This document shows positions 39,201 to 54,696 of a stretch of DNA of 64,000 bases, piece after piece (positions within the stretch are counted from its first letter, which is position 1; each line of letters begins with the position of its first letter). A program made the translations under genes and the position numbers. The stretch is from Mactra quadrangularis (Eukaryota > Mollusca > Bivalvia > Venerida > Mactridae), in NCBI GenBank assembly GCA_025267735.1, contig CM046307.1:35765231-35829230 (forward strand). Direction: 5' to 3'. The notes under the pieces were generated by a model. That model did no database searches. It was not told the origin of the DNA and was given only the letters and a program-made list of their open reading frames with translations.

Positions 39201-42200
39201 TTGGGTCGTCGGTGATCTTTCATTTGGTCGGAAGTCTGTGTCATCTTCTTCGTTCTTCGTTCTTCGTTCTTCTTCTTGGTCTAGAATAGAAAAGTGCGTA
39301 ACATAAACAACACCGTAAAACAAACTCGCATTAAGACATAATCAATCATCACAGTGTAAACAAACAGTTCGGCCTTAGCAGATCTCACTTCCTGTCCCCC
39401 ACTTAACCAAACTAATCATTGTCATTAGCGCAGTTGGTTTTCCCATCAAGTTTCCACAAGAGGTGGGGTACAGGGGATACTGGTTCGAATCAAGCCCAGG
39501 GCAGGCGGTTATACCCTTACAAATACAAATACAGTACAACCTCTCTAGAACAACACCCAGTGGTAGTGACTAAAGTACTGGTAAAATAAGACAAGTGTCC
39601 AGGAAAGCTGAGTTGGGTGCACTGGTCACTGCAAAATAAGTTGCTCAACTTGCTCGAAACTGGTATAAACACAGCCGATACTTCATCCATCAGAAAATCA
39701 CACTCGATACCCTGGAATACGATAAATCAAACACAAGAAATTAACATACCTTGGGTCATCGGTGATCTCTCATCTGGTCGGAAGTCTGTGTCATCTTTTT
39801 CTTTCTTCTACGCCTAGAAACAGAGAACAAACAAGGTTAGGATAATATAAAAACAGTAGAAAAAAATAATTAAAAAAGGGTCATACTTCTCTGTACTAAG
39901 GGGTCCTCTTCAATCTGTCATCTTCTTCGTTCTTCGTTCTTGGTCTAGAATAGAAAAGCGCACAACATAAACAACACCGTAAAACAAACTCACATAAAGA
40001 CATAATCAATCATCACAATAGGTGGGGGTACAGGGGATACTGGTTCGAATCACGCCCAGGGCAGGCGGCTATAACCTTACAAGAAATGGGCACAACAAAT
40101 ACAGTACAACTTCTCTTGAACAACACGCAAGTGGTAGTGACTAAAGTACTGGTTAAATAGAAAAGTGTCCAGGAAAGCGGAGTTAGGTGCACTGGTCACA
40201 GCCAAATAAGTTAAAACAACTGCGTAGACTTGCTCATAACCAGCAGAAAATCATACTCGATACCCTAGAATACGATAAATCAAACACAAGAAATTAACAT
40301 ACCTTGGGTCATCGGTGATCTTTCATTTGGTCGGAAGTCTGTGTCATCTTCTTCGTTCTTCGTTCTTCTTCTTGGTCTAGAATAGAAAAGTGCGCAACAT
40401 AAACAACACCGTAAAACAAACTCGCACTAAGACATAATCAATCATCACAATGGGTGGGGGTACAGGGGATACTGGTTCGAATCACGCCCAGGCCAGGCGG
40501 CTATAACCTTACAAGAAATTGGCGCAACAAATACAGTACAACTTCTCTTGAACAACACGCAAGTGGTAGTGACTAAAGTACTGGTTAAATAGAAAAGTGT
40601 CCAGGAAAGCGGAGTTAGGTGCACTGGTCACAGCCAAATAAGTTAAAACAACTGCGTCGACTTGCTCATAACAAGCAGAAAATCATACTCGATACCCTAG
40701 AATACGATAAATCAAACACAAGAAATTAACATACCTTGGGTCGTCGGTGATCTTTCATTTGGTCGGAAGTCTGTGTCATCTTCTTCGTTCTTCGTTCTTC
40801 GTTCTTCTTCTTGGTCTAGAATAGAAAAGTGCGTAACATAAACAACACCGTAAAACAAACTCGCATTAAGACATAATCAATCATCACAGTGTAAACAAAC
40901 AGTTCGGCCTTAGCAGATCTCACTTCCTGTCCCCCACTTAACCAAACTAATCATTGTCATTAGCGCAGTTGGTTTTCCCATCAAGTTTCCACAAGAGGTG
41001 GGGTACAGGGGATACTGGTTCGAATCAAGCCCAGGGCAGGCGGTTATACCCTTACAAATACAAATACAGTACAACCTCTCTAGAACAACACCCAGTGGTA
41101 GTGACTAAAGTACTGGTAAAATAAGACAAGTGTCCAGGAAAGCTGAGTTGGGTGCACTGGTCACTGCAAAATAAGTTGCTCAACTTGCTCGAAACTGGTA
41201 TAAACACAGCCGATACTTCATCCATCAGAAAATCACACTCGATACCCTGGAATACGATAAATCAAACACAAGAAATTAACATACCTTGGGTCATCGGTGA
41301 TCTCTCATCTGGTCGGAAGTCTGTGTCATCTTTTTCTTTCTTCTACGCCTAGAAACAGAGAACAAACAAGGTTAGGATAATATAAAAACAGTAGAAAAAA
41401 ATAATTAAAAAAGGGTCATACTTCTCTGTACTAAGGGGTCCTCTTCAATCTGTCATCTTCTTCGTTCTTCGTTCTTGGTCTAGAATAGAAAAGCGCACAA
41501 CATAAACAACACCGTAAAACAAACTCACATAAAGACATAATCAATCATCACAATAGGTGGGGGTACAGGGGATACTGGTTCGAATCACGCCCAGGGCAGG
41601 CGGCTATAACCTTACAAGAAATGGGCACAACAAATACAGTACAACTTCTCTTGAACAACACGCAAGTGGTAGTGACTAAAGTACTGGTTAAATAGAAAAG
41701 TGTCCAGGAAAGCGGAGTTAGGTGCACTGGTCACAGCCAAATAAGTTAAAACAACTGCGTCGACTTGCTCATAACCAGCAGAAAATCATACTCGATACCC
41801 TAGAATACGATAAATCAAACACAAGAAATTAACATACCTTGGGTCATCGGTGATCTTTCATTTGGTCGGAAGTCTGTGTCATCTTCTTCGTTCTTCGTTC
41901 TTCTTCTTGGTCTAGAATAGAAAAGTGCGCAACATAAACAACACCGTAAAACAAACTCGCACTAAGACATAATCAATCATCACAATGGGTGGGGGTACAG
42001 GGGATACTGGTTCGAATCACGCCCAGGCCAGGCGGCTATAACCTTACAAGAAATTGGCGCAACAAATACAGTACAACTTCTCTTGAACAACACGCAAGTG
42101 GTAGTGACTAAAGTACTGGTTAAATAGAAAAGTGTCCAGGAAAGCGGAGTTAGGTGCACTGGTCACAGCCAAATAAGTTAAAACAACTGCGTCGACTTGC

Positions 42201-45200
42201 TCATAACCAGCAGAAAATCATACTCGATACCCTAGAATACGATAAATCAAACACAAGAAATTAACATACCTTGGGTCGTCGGTGATCTTTCATTTGGTCG
42301 GAAGTCTGTGTCATCTTCTTCGTTCTTCGTTCTTCGTTCTTCTTCTTGGTCTAGAATAGAAAAGTGCGTAACATAAACAACACCGTAAAACAAACTCGCA
42401 TTAAGACATAATCAATCATCACAGTGTAAACAAACAGTTCGGCCTTAGCAGATCTCACTTCCTGTCCCCCACTTAACCAAACTAATCATTGTCATTAGCG
42501 CAGTTGGTTTTCCCATCAAGTTTCCACAAGAGGTGGGGTACAGGGGATACTGGTTCGAATCAAGCCCAGGGCAGGCGGTTATAGCCTTACAAATACAAAT
42601 ACAGTACAACCTCTCTAGAACAACACCCAGTGGTAGTGACTAAAGTACTGGTAAAATAAGACAAGTGTCCAGGAAAGCTGAGTTGGGTGCACTGGTCACT
42701 GCAAAATAAGTTGCTCAACTTGCTCGAAACTGGTATAAACACAGCCGATACTTCATCCATCAGAAAATCACACTCGATACCCTGGAATACGATAAATCAA
42801 ACACAAGAAATTAACATACCTTGGGTCATCGGTGATCTCTCATCTGGTCGGAAGTCTGTGTCATCTTTTTCTTTCTTCTACGCCTAGAAACAGAGAACAA
42901 ACAAGGTTAGGATAATATAAAAACAGTAGAAAAAAATAATTAAAAAATGGTCATACTTCTCTGTACTAAGGGGTCCTCTTCAATCTGTCATCTTCTTCGT
43001 TCTTCGTTCTTGGTCTAGAATAGAAAAGCGCACAACATAAACAACACCGTAAAACAAACTCACATAAAGACATAATCAATCATCACAATAGGTGGGGGTA
43101 CAGGGGATACTGGTTCGAATCACGCCCAGGGCAGGCGGCTATAACCTTACAAGAAATGGGCGCAACAAATACAGTACAACTTCTCTTGAACAACACGCAA
43201 GTGGTAGTGACTAAAGTACTGGTTAAATAGAAAAGTGTCCAGGAAAGCGGAGTTAGGTGCACTGGTCACAGCCAAATAAGTTAAAACAACTGCGTCGACT
43301 TGCTCATAACCAGCAGAAAATCATACTCGATACCCTAGAATACGATAAATCAAACACAAGAAATTAACATACCTTGGGTCATCGGTGATCTTTCATTTGG
43401 TCGGAAGTCTGTGTCATCTTCTTCGTTCTTCGTTCTTCTTCTTGGTCTAGAATAGAAAAGTGCGCAACATAAACAACACCGTAAAACAAACTCGCACTAA
43501 GACATAATCAATCATCACAATGGGTGGGGGTACAGGGGATACTGGTTCGAATCACGCCCAGGCCAGGCGGCTATAACCTTACAAGAAATTGGCGCAACAA
43601 ATACAGTACAACTTCTCTTGAACAACACGCAAGTGGTAGTGACTAAAGTACTGGTTAAATAGAAAAGTGTCCAGGAAAGCGGAGTTAGGTGCACTGGTCA
43701 CAGCCAAATAAGTTAAAACAACTGCGTCGACTTGCTCATAACCAGCAGAAAATCATACTCGATACCCTAGAATACGATAAATCAAACACAAGAAATTAAC
43801 ATACCTTGGGTCGTCGGTGATCTTTCATTTGGTCGGAAGTCTGTGTCATCTTCTTCGTTCTTCGTTCTTCGTTCTTCTTCTTGGTCTAGAATAGAAAAGT
43901 GCGTAACATAAACAACACCGTAAAACAAACTCGCATTAAGACATAATCAATCATCACAGTGTAAACAAACAGTTCGGCCTTAGCAGATCTCACTTCCTGT
44001 CCCCCACTTAACCAAACTAATCATTGTCATTAGCGCAGTTGGTTTTCCCATCAAGTTTCCACAAGAGGTGGGGTACAGGGGATACTGGTTCGAATCAAGC
44101 CCAGGGCAGGCGGTTATACCCTTACAAATACAAATACAGTACAACCTCTCTAGAACAACACCCAGTGGTAGTGACTAAAGTACTGGTAAAATAAGACAAG
44201 TGTCCAGGAAAGCTGAGTTGGGTGCACTGGTCACTGCAAAATAAGTTGCTCAACTTGCTCGAAACTGGTATAAACACAGCCGATACTTCATCCATCAGAA
44301 AATCACACTCGATACCCTGGAATACGATAAATCAAACACAAGAAATTAACATACCTTGGGTCATCGGTGATCTCTCATCTGGTCGGAAGTCTGTGTCATC
44401 TTTTTCTTTCTTCTACGCCTAGAAACAGAGAACAAACAAGGTTAGGATAATATAAAAACAGTAGAAAAAAATAATTAAAAAAGGGTCATACTTCTCTGTA
44501 CTAAGGGGTCCTCTTCAATCTGTCATCTTCTTCGTTCTTCGTTCTTGGTCTAGAATAGAAAAGCGCACAACATAAACAACACCGTAAAACAAACTCACAT
44601 AAAGACATAATCAATCATCACAATAGGTGGGGGTACAGGGGATACTGGTTCGAATCACGCCCAGGGCAGGCGGCTATAACCTTACAAGAAATGGGCGCAA
44701 CAAATACAGTACAACTTCTCTTGAACAACACGCAAGTGGTAGTGACTAAAGTACTGGTTAAATAGAAAAGTGTCCAGGAAAGCGGAGTTAGGTGCACTGG
44801 TCACAGCCAAATAAGTTAAAACAACTGCGTCGACTTGCTCATAACCAGCAGAAAATCATACTCGATACCCTAGAATACGATAAATCAAACACAAGAAATT
44901 AACATACCTTGGGTCATCGGTGATCTTTCATTTGGTCGGAAGTCTGTGTCATCTTCTTCGTTCTTCGTTCTTCTTCTTGGTCTAGAATAGAAAAGTGCGC
45001 AACATAAACAACACCGTAAAACAAACTCGCACTAAGACATAATCAATCATCACAATGGGTGGGGGTACAGGGGATACTGGTTCGAATCACGCCCAGGCCA
45101 GGCGGCTATAACCTTACAAGAAATTGGCGCAACAAATACAGTACAACTTCTCTTGAACAACACGCAAGTGGTAGTGACTAAAGTACTGGTTAAATAGAAA

Positions 45201-48200
45201 AGTGTCCAGGAAAGCGGAGTTAGGTGCACTGGTCACAGCCAAATAAGTTAAAACAACTGCGTCGACTTGCTCATAACCAGCAGAAAATCATACTCGATAC
45301 CCTAGAATACGATAAATCAAACACAAGAAATTAATATACCTTGGGTCGTCGGTGATCTTTCATTTGGTCGGAAGTCTGTGTCATCTTCTTCGTTCTTCGT
45401 TCTTCGTTCTTCTTCTTGGTCTAGAATAGAAAAGTGCGTAACATAAACAACACCGTAAAACAAACTCGCATTAAGACATAATCAATCATCACAGTGTAAA
45501 CAAACAGTTCGGCCTTAGCAGATCTCACTTCCTGTCCCCCACTTAACCAAACTAATCATTGTCATTAGCGCAGTTGGTTTTCCCATCAAGTTTCCACAAG
45601 AGGTGGGGTACAGGGGATACTGGTTCGAATCAAGCCCAGGGCAGGCGGTTATACCCTTACAAATACAAATACAGTACAACCTCTCTAGAACAACACCCAG
45701 TGGTAGTGACTAAAGTACTGGTAAAATAAGACAAGTGTCCAGGAAAGCTGAGTTGGGTGCACTGGTCACTGCAAAATAAGTTGCTCAACTTGCTCGAAAC
45801 TGGTATAAACACAGCCGATACTTCATCCATCAGAAAATCACACTCGATACCCTGGAATACGATAAATCAAACACAAGAAATTAACATACCTTGGGTCATC
45901 GGTGATCTCTCATCTGGTCGGAAGTCTGTGTCATCTTTTTCTTTCTTCTACGCCTAGAAACAGAGAACAAACAAGGTTAGGATAATATAAAAACAGTAGA
46001 AAAAAATAATTAAAAAATGGTCATACTTCTCTGTACTAAGGGGTCCTCTTCAATCTGTCATCTTCTTCGTTCTTCGTTCTTGGTCTAGAATAGAAAAGCG
46101 CACAACATAAACAACACCGTAAAACAAACTCACATAAAGACATAATCAATCATCACAATAGGTGGGGGTACAGGGGATACTGGTTCGAATCACGCCCAGG
46201 GCAGGCGGCTATAACCTTACAAGAAATGGGCGCAACAAATACAGTACAACTTCTCTTGAACAACACGCAAGTGGTAGTGACTAAAGTACTGGTTAAATAG
46301 AAAAGTGTCCAGGAAAGCGGAGTTAGGTGCACTGGTCACAGCCAAATAAGTTAAAACAACTGCGTCGACTTGCTCATAACCAGCAGAAAATCATACTCGA
46401 TACCCTAGAATACGATAAATCAAACACAAGAAATTAACATACCTTGGGTCATCGGTGATCTTTCATTTGGTCGGAAGTCTGTGTCATCTTCTTCGTTCTT
46501 CGTTCTTCTTCTTGGTCTAGAATAGAAAAGTGCGCAACATTAACAACACCGTAAAACAAACTCGCACTAAGACATAATCAATCATCACAATGGGTGGGGG
46601 TACAGGGGATACTGGTTCGAATCACGCCCAGGCCAGGCGGCTATAACCTTACAAGAAATTGGCGCAACAAATACAGTACAACTTCTCTTGAACAACACGC
46701 AAGTGGTAGTGACTAAAGTACTGGTTAAATAGAAAAGTGTCCAGGAAAGCGGAGTTAGGTGCACTGGTCACAGCCAAATAAGTTAAAACAACTGCGTCGA
46801 CTTGCTCATAACCAGCAGAAAATCATACTCGATACCCTAGAATACGATAAATCAAACACAAGAAATTAACATACCTTGGGTCGTCGGTGATCTTTCATTT
46901 GGTCGGAAGTCTGTGTCATCTTCTTCGTTCTTCGTTCTTCTTCTTGGTCTAGAATAGAAAAGTGCGTAACATAAACAACACCGTAAAACAAACTCGCATT
47001 AAGACATAATCAATCATCACAGTGTAAACAAACAGTTCGGCCTTAGCAGATCTCACTTCCTGTCCCCCACTTAACCAAACTAATCATTGTCATTAGTGCA
47101 GTTGGTTTTCCCATCAAGTTTCCACAAGAGGTGGGGTACAGGGGATACTGGTTCGAATCAAGCCCAGGGCAGGCGGTTATACCCTTACAAATACAAATAC
47201 AGTACAACCTCTCTAGAACAACACCCAGTGGTAGTGACTAAAGTACTGGTAAAATAAGACAAGTGTCCAGGAAAGCTGAGTTGGGTGCACTGGTCACTGC
47301 AAAATAAGTTGCTCAACTTGCTCGAAACTGGTATAAACACAGCCGATACTTCATCCATCAGAAAATCACACTCGATACCCTGGAATACGATAAATCAAAC
47401 ACAAGAAATTAACATACCTTGGGTCATCGGTGATCTCTCATCTGGTCGGAAGTCTGTGTCATCTTTTTCTTTCTTCTACGCCTAGAAACAGAGAACAAAC
47501 AAGGTTAGGATAATATAAAAACAGTAGAAAAAAATAATTAAAAAATGGTCATACTTCTCTGTACTAAGGGGTCCTCTTCAATCTGTCATCTTCTTCATTC
47601 TTCGTTCTTGGTCTAGAACAGAAAAGCGCACAACATAAACAACACCGTAAAACAAACTCACATAAAGACATAATCAATCATCACAATAGGTGGGGGTACA
47701 GGGGATACTGGTTCGAATCACGCCCAGGGCAGGCGGCTATAACCTTACAAGAAATGGGCGCAACAAATACAGTACAACTTCTCTTGAACAACACGCAAGT
47801 GGTAGTGACTAAAGTACTGGTTAAATAGAAAAGTGTCCAGGAAAGCGGAGTTAGGTGCACTGGTCACAGCCAAATAAGTTAAAACAACTGCGTCGACTTG
47901 CTCATAACCAGCAGAAAATCATACTCGATACCCTAGAATACGATAAATCAAACACAAGAAATTAACATACCTTGGGTCATCGGTGATCTTTCATTTGGTC
48001 GGAAGTCTGTGTCATCTTCTTCGTTCTTCGTTCTTCTTCTTGGTCTAGAATAGAAAAGTGCGCAACATAAACAACACCGTAAAACAAACTCGCACTAAGA
48101 CATAATCAATCATCACAATGGGTGGGGGTACAGGGGATACTGGTTCGAATCACGCCCAGGCCAGGCGGCTATAACCTTACAAGAAATTGGCGCAACAAAT

Positions 48201-51200
48201 ACAGTACAACTTCTCTTGAACAACACGCAAGTGGTAGTGACTAAAGTACTGGTTAAATAGAAAAGTGTCCAGGAAAGCGGAGTTAGGTGCACTGGTCACA
48301 GCCAAATAAGTTAAAACAACTGCGTCGACTTGCTCATAACCAGCAGAAAATCATACTCGATACCCTAGAATACGATAAATCAAACACAAGAAATTAACAT
48401 ACCTTGGGTCGTCGGTGATCTTTCATTTGGTCGGAAGTCTGTGTCATCTTCTTCGTTCTTCGTTCTTCGTTCTTCTTCTTGGTCTAGAATAGAAAAGTGC
48501 GTAACATAAACAACACCGTAAAACAAACTCGCATTAAGACATAATCAATCATCACAGTGTAAACAAACAGTTCGGCCTTAGCAGATCTCACTTCCTGTCC
48601 CCCACTTAACCAAACTAATCATTGTCATTAGCGCAGTTGGTTTTCCCATCAAGTTTCCACAAGAGGTGGGGTACAGGGGATACTGGTTCGAATCAAGCCC
48701 AGGGCAGGCGGTTATACCCTTACAAATACAAATACAGTACAACCTCTCTAGAACAACACCCAGTGGTAGTGACTAAAGTACTGGTAAAATAAGACAAGTG
48801 TCCAGGAAAGCTGAGTTGGGTGCACTGGTCACTGCAAAATAAGTTGCTCAACTTGCTCGAAACTGGTATAAACACAGCCGATACTTCATCCATCAGAAAA
48901 TCACACTCGATACCCTGGAATACGATAAATCAAACACAAGAAATTAACATACCTTGGGTCATCGGTGATCTCTCATCTGGTCGGAAGTCTGTGTCATCTT
49001 TTTCTTTCTTCTACGCCTAGAAACAGAGAACAAACAAGGTTAGGATAATATAAAAACAGTAGAAAAAAATAATTAAAAAAGGGTCATACTTCTCTGTACT
49101 AAGGGGTCCTCTTCAATCTGTCATCTTCTTCGTTCTTCGTTCTTGGTCTAGAATAGAAAAGCGCACAACATAAACAACACCGTAAAACAAACTCACATAA
49201 AGACATAATCAATCATCACAATAGGTGGGGGTACAGGGGATACTGGTTCGAATCACGCCCAGGGCAGGCGGCTATAACCTTACAAGAAATGGGCGCAACA
49301 AATACAGTACAACTTCTCTTGAACAACACGCAAGTGGTAGTGACTAAAGTACTGGTTAAATAGAAAAGTGTCCAGGAAAGCGGAGTTAGGTGCACTGGTC
49401 ACAGCCAAATAAGTTAAAACAACTGCGTCGACTTGCTCATAACCAGCAGAAAATCATACTCGATACCCTAGAATACGATAAATCAAACACAAGAAATTAA
49501 CATACCTTGGGTCATCGGTGATCTTTCATTTGGTCGGAAGTCTGTGTCATCTTCTTCGTTCTTCGTTCTTCTTCTTGGTCTAGAATAGAAAAGTGCGCAA
49601 CATAAACAACACCGTAAAACAAACTCGCACTAAGACATAATCAATCATCACAATGGGTGGGGGTACAGGGGATACTGGTTCGAATCACGCCCAGGCCAGG
49701 CGGCTATAACCTTACAAGAAATTGGCGCAACAAATACAGTACAACTTCTCTTGAACAACACGCAAGTGGTAGTGACTAAAGTACTGGTTAAATAGAAAAG
49801 TGTCCAGGAAAGCGGAGTTAGGTGCACTGGTCACAGCCAAATAAGTTAAAACAACTGCGTCGACTTGCTCATAACCAGCAGAAAATCATACTCGATACCC
49901 TAGAATACGATAAATCAAACACAAGAAATTAACATACCTTGGGTCGTCGGTGATCTTTCATTTGGTCGGAAGTCTGTGTCATCTTCTTCGTTCTTCGTTC
50001 TTCGTTCTTCTTCTTGGTCTAGAATAGAAAAGTGCGTAACATAAACAACACCGTAAAACAAACTCGCATTAAGACATAATCAATCATCACAGTGTAAACA
50101 AACAGTTCGGCCTTAGCAGATCTCACTTCCTGTCCCCCACTTAACCAAACTAATCATTGTCATTAGCGCAGTTGGTTTTCCCATCAAGTTTCCACAAGAG
50201 GTGGGGTACAGGGGATACTGGTTCGAATCAAGCCCAGGGCAGGCGGTTATACCCTTACAAATACAAATACAGTACAACCTCTCTAGAACAACACCCAGTG
50301 GTAGTGACTAAAGTACTGGTAAAATAAGACAAGTGTCCAGGAAAGCTGAGTTGGGTGCACTGGTCACTGCAAAATAAGTTGCTCAACTTGCTCGAAACTG
50401 GTATAAACACAGCCGATACTTCATCCATCAGAAAATCACACTCGATACCCTGGAATACGATAAATCAAACACAAGAAATTAACATACCTTGGGTCATCGG
50501 TGATCTCTCATCTGGTCGGAAGTCTGTGTCATCTTTTTCTTTCTTCTACGCCTAGAAACAGAGAACAAACAAGGTTAGGATAATATAAAAACAGTAGAAA
50601 AAAATAATTAAAAAATGGTCATACTTCTCTGTACTAAGGGGTCCTCTTCAATCTGTCATCTTCTTCATTCTTCGTTCTTGGTCTAGAACAGAAAAGCGCA
50701 CAACATAAACAACACCGTAAAACAAACTCACATAAAGACATAATCAATCATCACAATAGGTGGGGGTACAGGGGATACTGGTTCGAATCACGCCCAGGGC
50801 AGGCGGCTATAACCTTACAAGAAATGGGCGCAACAAATACAGTACAACTTCTCTTGAACAACACGCAAGTGGTAGTGACTAAAGTACTGGTTAAATAGAA
50901 AAGTGTCCAGGAAAGCGGAGTTAGGTGCACTGGTCACAGCCAAATAAGTTAAAACAACTGCGTCGACTTGCTCATAACCAGCAGAAAATCATACTCGATA
51001 CCCTAGAATACGATAAATCAAACACAAGAAATTAACATACCTTGGGTCATCGGTGATCTTTCATTTGGTCGGAAGTCTGTGTCATCTTCTTCGTTCTTCG
51101 TTCTTCTTCTTGGTCTAGAATAGAAAAGTGCGCAACATAAACAACACCGTAAAACAAACTCGCACTAAGACATAATCAATCATCACAATGGGTGGGGGTA

Positions 51201-54200
51201 CAGGGGATACTGGTTCGAATCACGCCCAGGCCAGGCGGCTATAACCTTACAAGAAATTGGCGCAACAAATACAGTACAACTTCTCTTGAACAACACGCAA
51301 GTGGTAGTGACTAAAGTACTGGTTAAATAGAAAAGTGTCCAGGAAAGCGGAGTTAGGTGCACTGGTCACAGCCAAATAAGTTAAAACAACTGCGTCGACT
51401 TGCTCATAACCAGCAGAAAATCATACTCGATACCCTAGAATACGATAAATCAAACACAAGAAATTAACATACCTTGGGTCGTCGGTGATCTTTCATTTGG
51501 TCGGAAGTCTGTGTCATCTTCTTCGTTCTTCGTTCTTCGTTCTTCTTCTTGGTCTAGAATAGAAAAGTGCATAACATAAACAACACCGTAAAACAAACTC
51601 GCATTAAGACATAATCAATCATCACAGTGTAAACAAACAGTTCGGCCTTAGCAGATCTCACTTCCTGTCCCCCACTTAACCAAACTAATCATTGTCATTA
51701 GCGCAGTTGGTTTTCCCATCAAGTTTCCACAAGAGGTGGGGTACAGGGGATACTGGTTCGAATCAAGCCCAGGGCAGGCGGTTATACCCTTACAAATACA
51801 AATACAGTACAACCTCTCTAGAACAACACCCAGTGGTAGTGACTAAAGTACTGGTAAAATAAGACAAGTGTCCAGGAAAGCTGAGTTGGGTGCACTGGTC
51901 ACTGCAAAATAAGTTGCTCAACTTGCTCGAAACTGGTATAAACACAGCCGATACTTCATCCATCAGAAAATCACACTCGATACCCTGGAATACGATAAAT
52001 CAAACACAAGAAATTAACATACCTTGGGTCATCGGTGATCTCTCATCTGGTCGGAAGTCTGTGTCATCTTTTTCTTTCTTCTACGCCTAGAAACAGAGAA
52101 CAAACAAGGTTAGGATAATATAAAAACAGTAGAAAAAAATAATTAAAAAATGGTCATACTTCTCTGTACTAAGGGGTCCTCTTCAATCTGTCATCTTCTT
52201 CATTCTTCGTTCTTGGTCTAGAACAGAAAAGCGCACAACATAAACAACACCGTAAAACAAACTCACATAAAGACATAATCAATCATCACAATAGGTGGGG
52301 GTACAGGGGATACTGGTTCGAATCACGCCCAGGGCAGGCGGCTATAACCTTACAAGAAATGGGCGCAACAAATACAGTACAACTTCTCTTGAACAACACG
52401 CAAGTGGTAGTGACTAAAGTACTGGTTAAATAGAAAAGTGTCCAGGAAAGCGGAGTTAGGTGCACTGGTCACAGCCAAATAAGTTAAAACAACTGCGTCG
52501 ACTTGCTCATAACCAGCAGAAAATCATACTCGATACCCTAGAATACGATAAATCAAACACAAGAAATTAACATACCTTGGGTCATCGGTGATCTTTCATT
52601 TGGTCGGAAGTCTGTGTCATCTTCTTCGTTCTTCGTTCTTCTTCTTGGTCTAGAATAGAAAAGTGCGCAACATAAACAACACCGTAAAACAAACTCGCAC
52701 TAAGACATAATCAATCATCACAATGGGTGGGGGTACAGGGGATACTGGTTCGAATCACGCCCAGGCCAGGCGGCTATAACCTTACAAGAAATTGGCGCAA
52801 CAAATACAGTACAACTTCTCTTGAACAACACGCAAGTGGTAGTGACTAAAGTACTGGTTAAATAGAAAAGTGTCCAGGAAAGCGGAGTTAGGTGCACTGG
52901 TCACAGCCAAATAAGTTAAAACAACTGCGTCGACTTGCTCATAACCAGCAGAAAATCATACTCGATACCCTAGAATACGATAAATCAAACACAAGAAATT
53001 AACATACCTTGGGTCGTCGGTGATCTTTCATTTGGTCGGAAGTCTGTGTCATCTTCTTCGTTCTTCGTTCTTCGTTCTTCTTCTTGGTCTAGAATAGAAA
53101 AGTGCGTAACATAAACAACACCGTAAAACAAACTCGCATTAAGACATAATCAATCATCACAGTGTAAACAAACAGTTCGGCCTTAGCAGATCTCACTTCC
53201 TGTCCCCCACTTAACCAAACTAATCATTGTCATTAGCGCAGTTGGTTTTCCCATCAAGTTTCCACAAGAGGTGGGGTACAGGGGATACTGGTTCGAATCA
53301 AGCCCAGGGCAGGCGGTTATACCCTTACAAATACAAATACAGTACAACCTCTCTAGAACAACACCCAGTGGTAGTGACTAAAGTACTGGTAAAATAAGAC
53401 AAGTGTCCAGGAAAGCTGAGTTGGGTGCACTGGTCACTGCAAAATAAGTTGCTCAACTTGCTCGAAACTGGTATAAACACAGCCGATACTTCATCCATCA
53501 GAAAATCACACTCGATACCCTGGAATACGATAAATCAAACACAAGAAATTAACATACCTTGGGTCATCGGTGATCTCTCATCTGGTCGGAAGTCTGTGTC
53601 ATCTTTTTCTTTCTTCTACGCCTAGAAACAGAGAACAAACAAGGTTAGGATAATATAAAAACAGTAGAAAAAAATAATTAAAAAATGGTCATACTTCTCT
53701 GTACTAAGGGGTCCTCTTCAATCTGTCATCTTCTTCGTTCTTCGTTCTTGGTCTAGAACAGAAAAGCGCACAACATAAACAACACCGTAAAACAAACTCA
53801 CATAAAGACATAATCAATCATCACAATAGGTGGGGGTACAGGGGATACTGGTTCGAATCACGCCCAGGGCAGGCGGCTATAACCTTACAAGAAATGGGCG
53901 CAACAAATACAGTACAACTTCTCTTGAACAACACGCAAGTGGTAGTGACTAAAGTACTGGTTAAATAGAAAAGTGTCCAGGAAAGCGGAGTTAGGTGCAC
54001 TGGTCACAGCCAAATAAGTTAAAACAACTGCGTCGACTTGCTCATAACCAGCAGAAAATCATACTCGATACCCTAGAATACGATAAATCAAACACAAGAA
54101 ATTAACATACCTTGGGTCATCGGTGATCTTTCATTTGGTCGGAAGTCTGTGTCATCTTCTTCGTTCTTCGTTCTTCTTCTTGGTCTAGAATAGAAAAGTG

Positions 54201-54696
54201 CGCAACATAAACAACACCGTAAAACAAACTCGCACTAAGACATAATCAATCATCACAATGGGTGGGGGTACAGGGGATACTGGTTCGAATCACGCCCAGG
54301 CCAGGCGGCTATAACCTTACAAGAAATTGGCGCAACAAATACAGTACAACTTCTCTTGAACAACACGCAAGTGGTAGTGACTAAAGTACTGGTTAAATAG
54401 AAAAGTGTCCAGGAAAGCGGAGTTAGGTGCACTGGTCACAGCCAAATAAGTTAAAACAACTGCGTCGACTTGCTCATAACCAGCAGAAAATCATACTCGA
54501 TACCCTAGAATACGATAAATCAAACACAAGAAATTAACATACCTTGGGTCGTCGGTGATCTTTCATTTGGTCGGAAGTCTGTGTCATCTTCTTCGTTCTT
54601 CGTTCTTCGTTCTTCTTCTTGGTCTAGAATAGAAAAGTGCGTAACATAAACAACACCGTAAAACAAACTCGCATTAAGACATAATCAATCATCACA
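33228..54696 (+). repeat. HOR block 4: fourteen units of the GTAAC subfamily
   Basis: Eleven 1535-bp and three 1528-bp units (from 33228, 36291 and 45494). From here on C modules carry GTGCGTAAC (one reads GTGCATAAC, near 51568). Units share variants in spaced pairs: ACTAGTTCG at 35441 and 38504 (3063 bp apart), TTCTTCATTC at 47591, 50661 and 52196, GGGCACAAC near 40088 and 41623, and an AAAAAAGGGTC form near 39878, 41412, 44482 and 49081. This pattern records block-wise copying. No gene is seen here. Confidence 0.92.
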
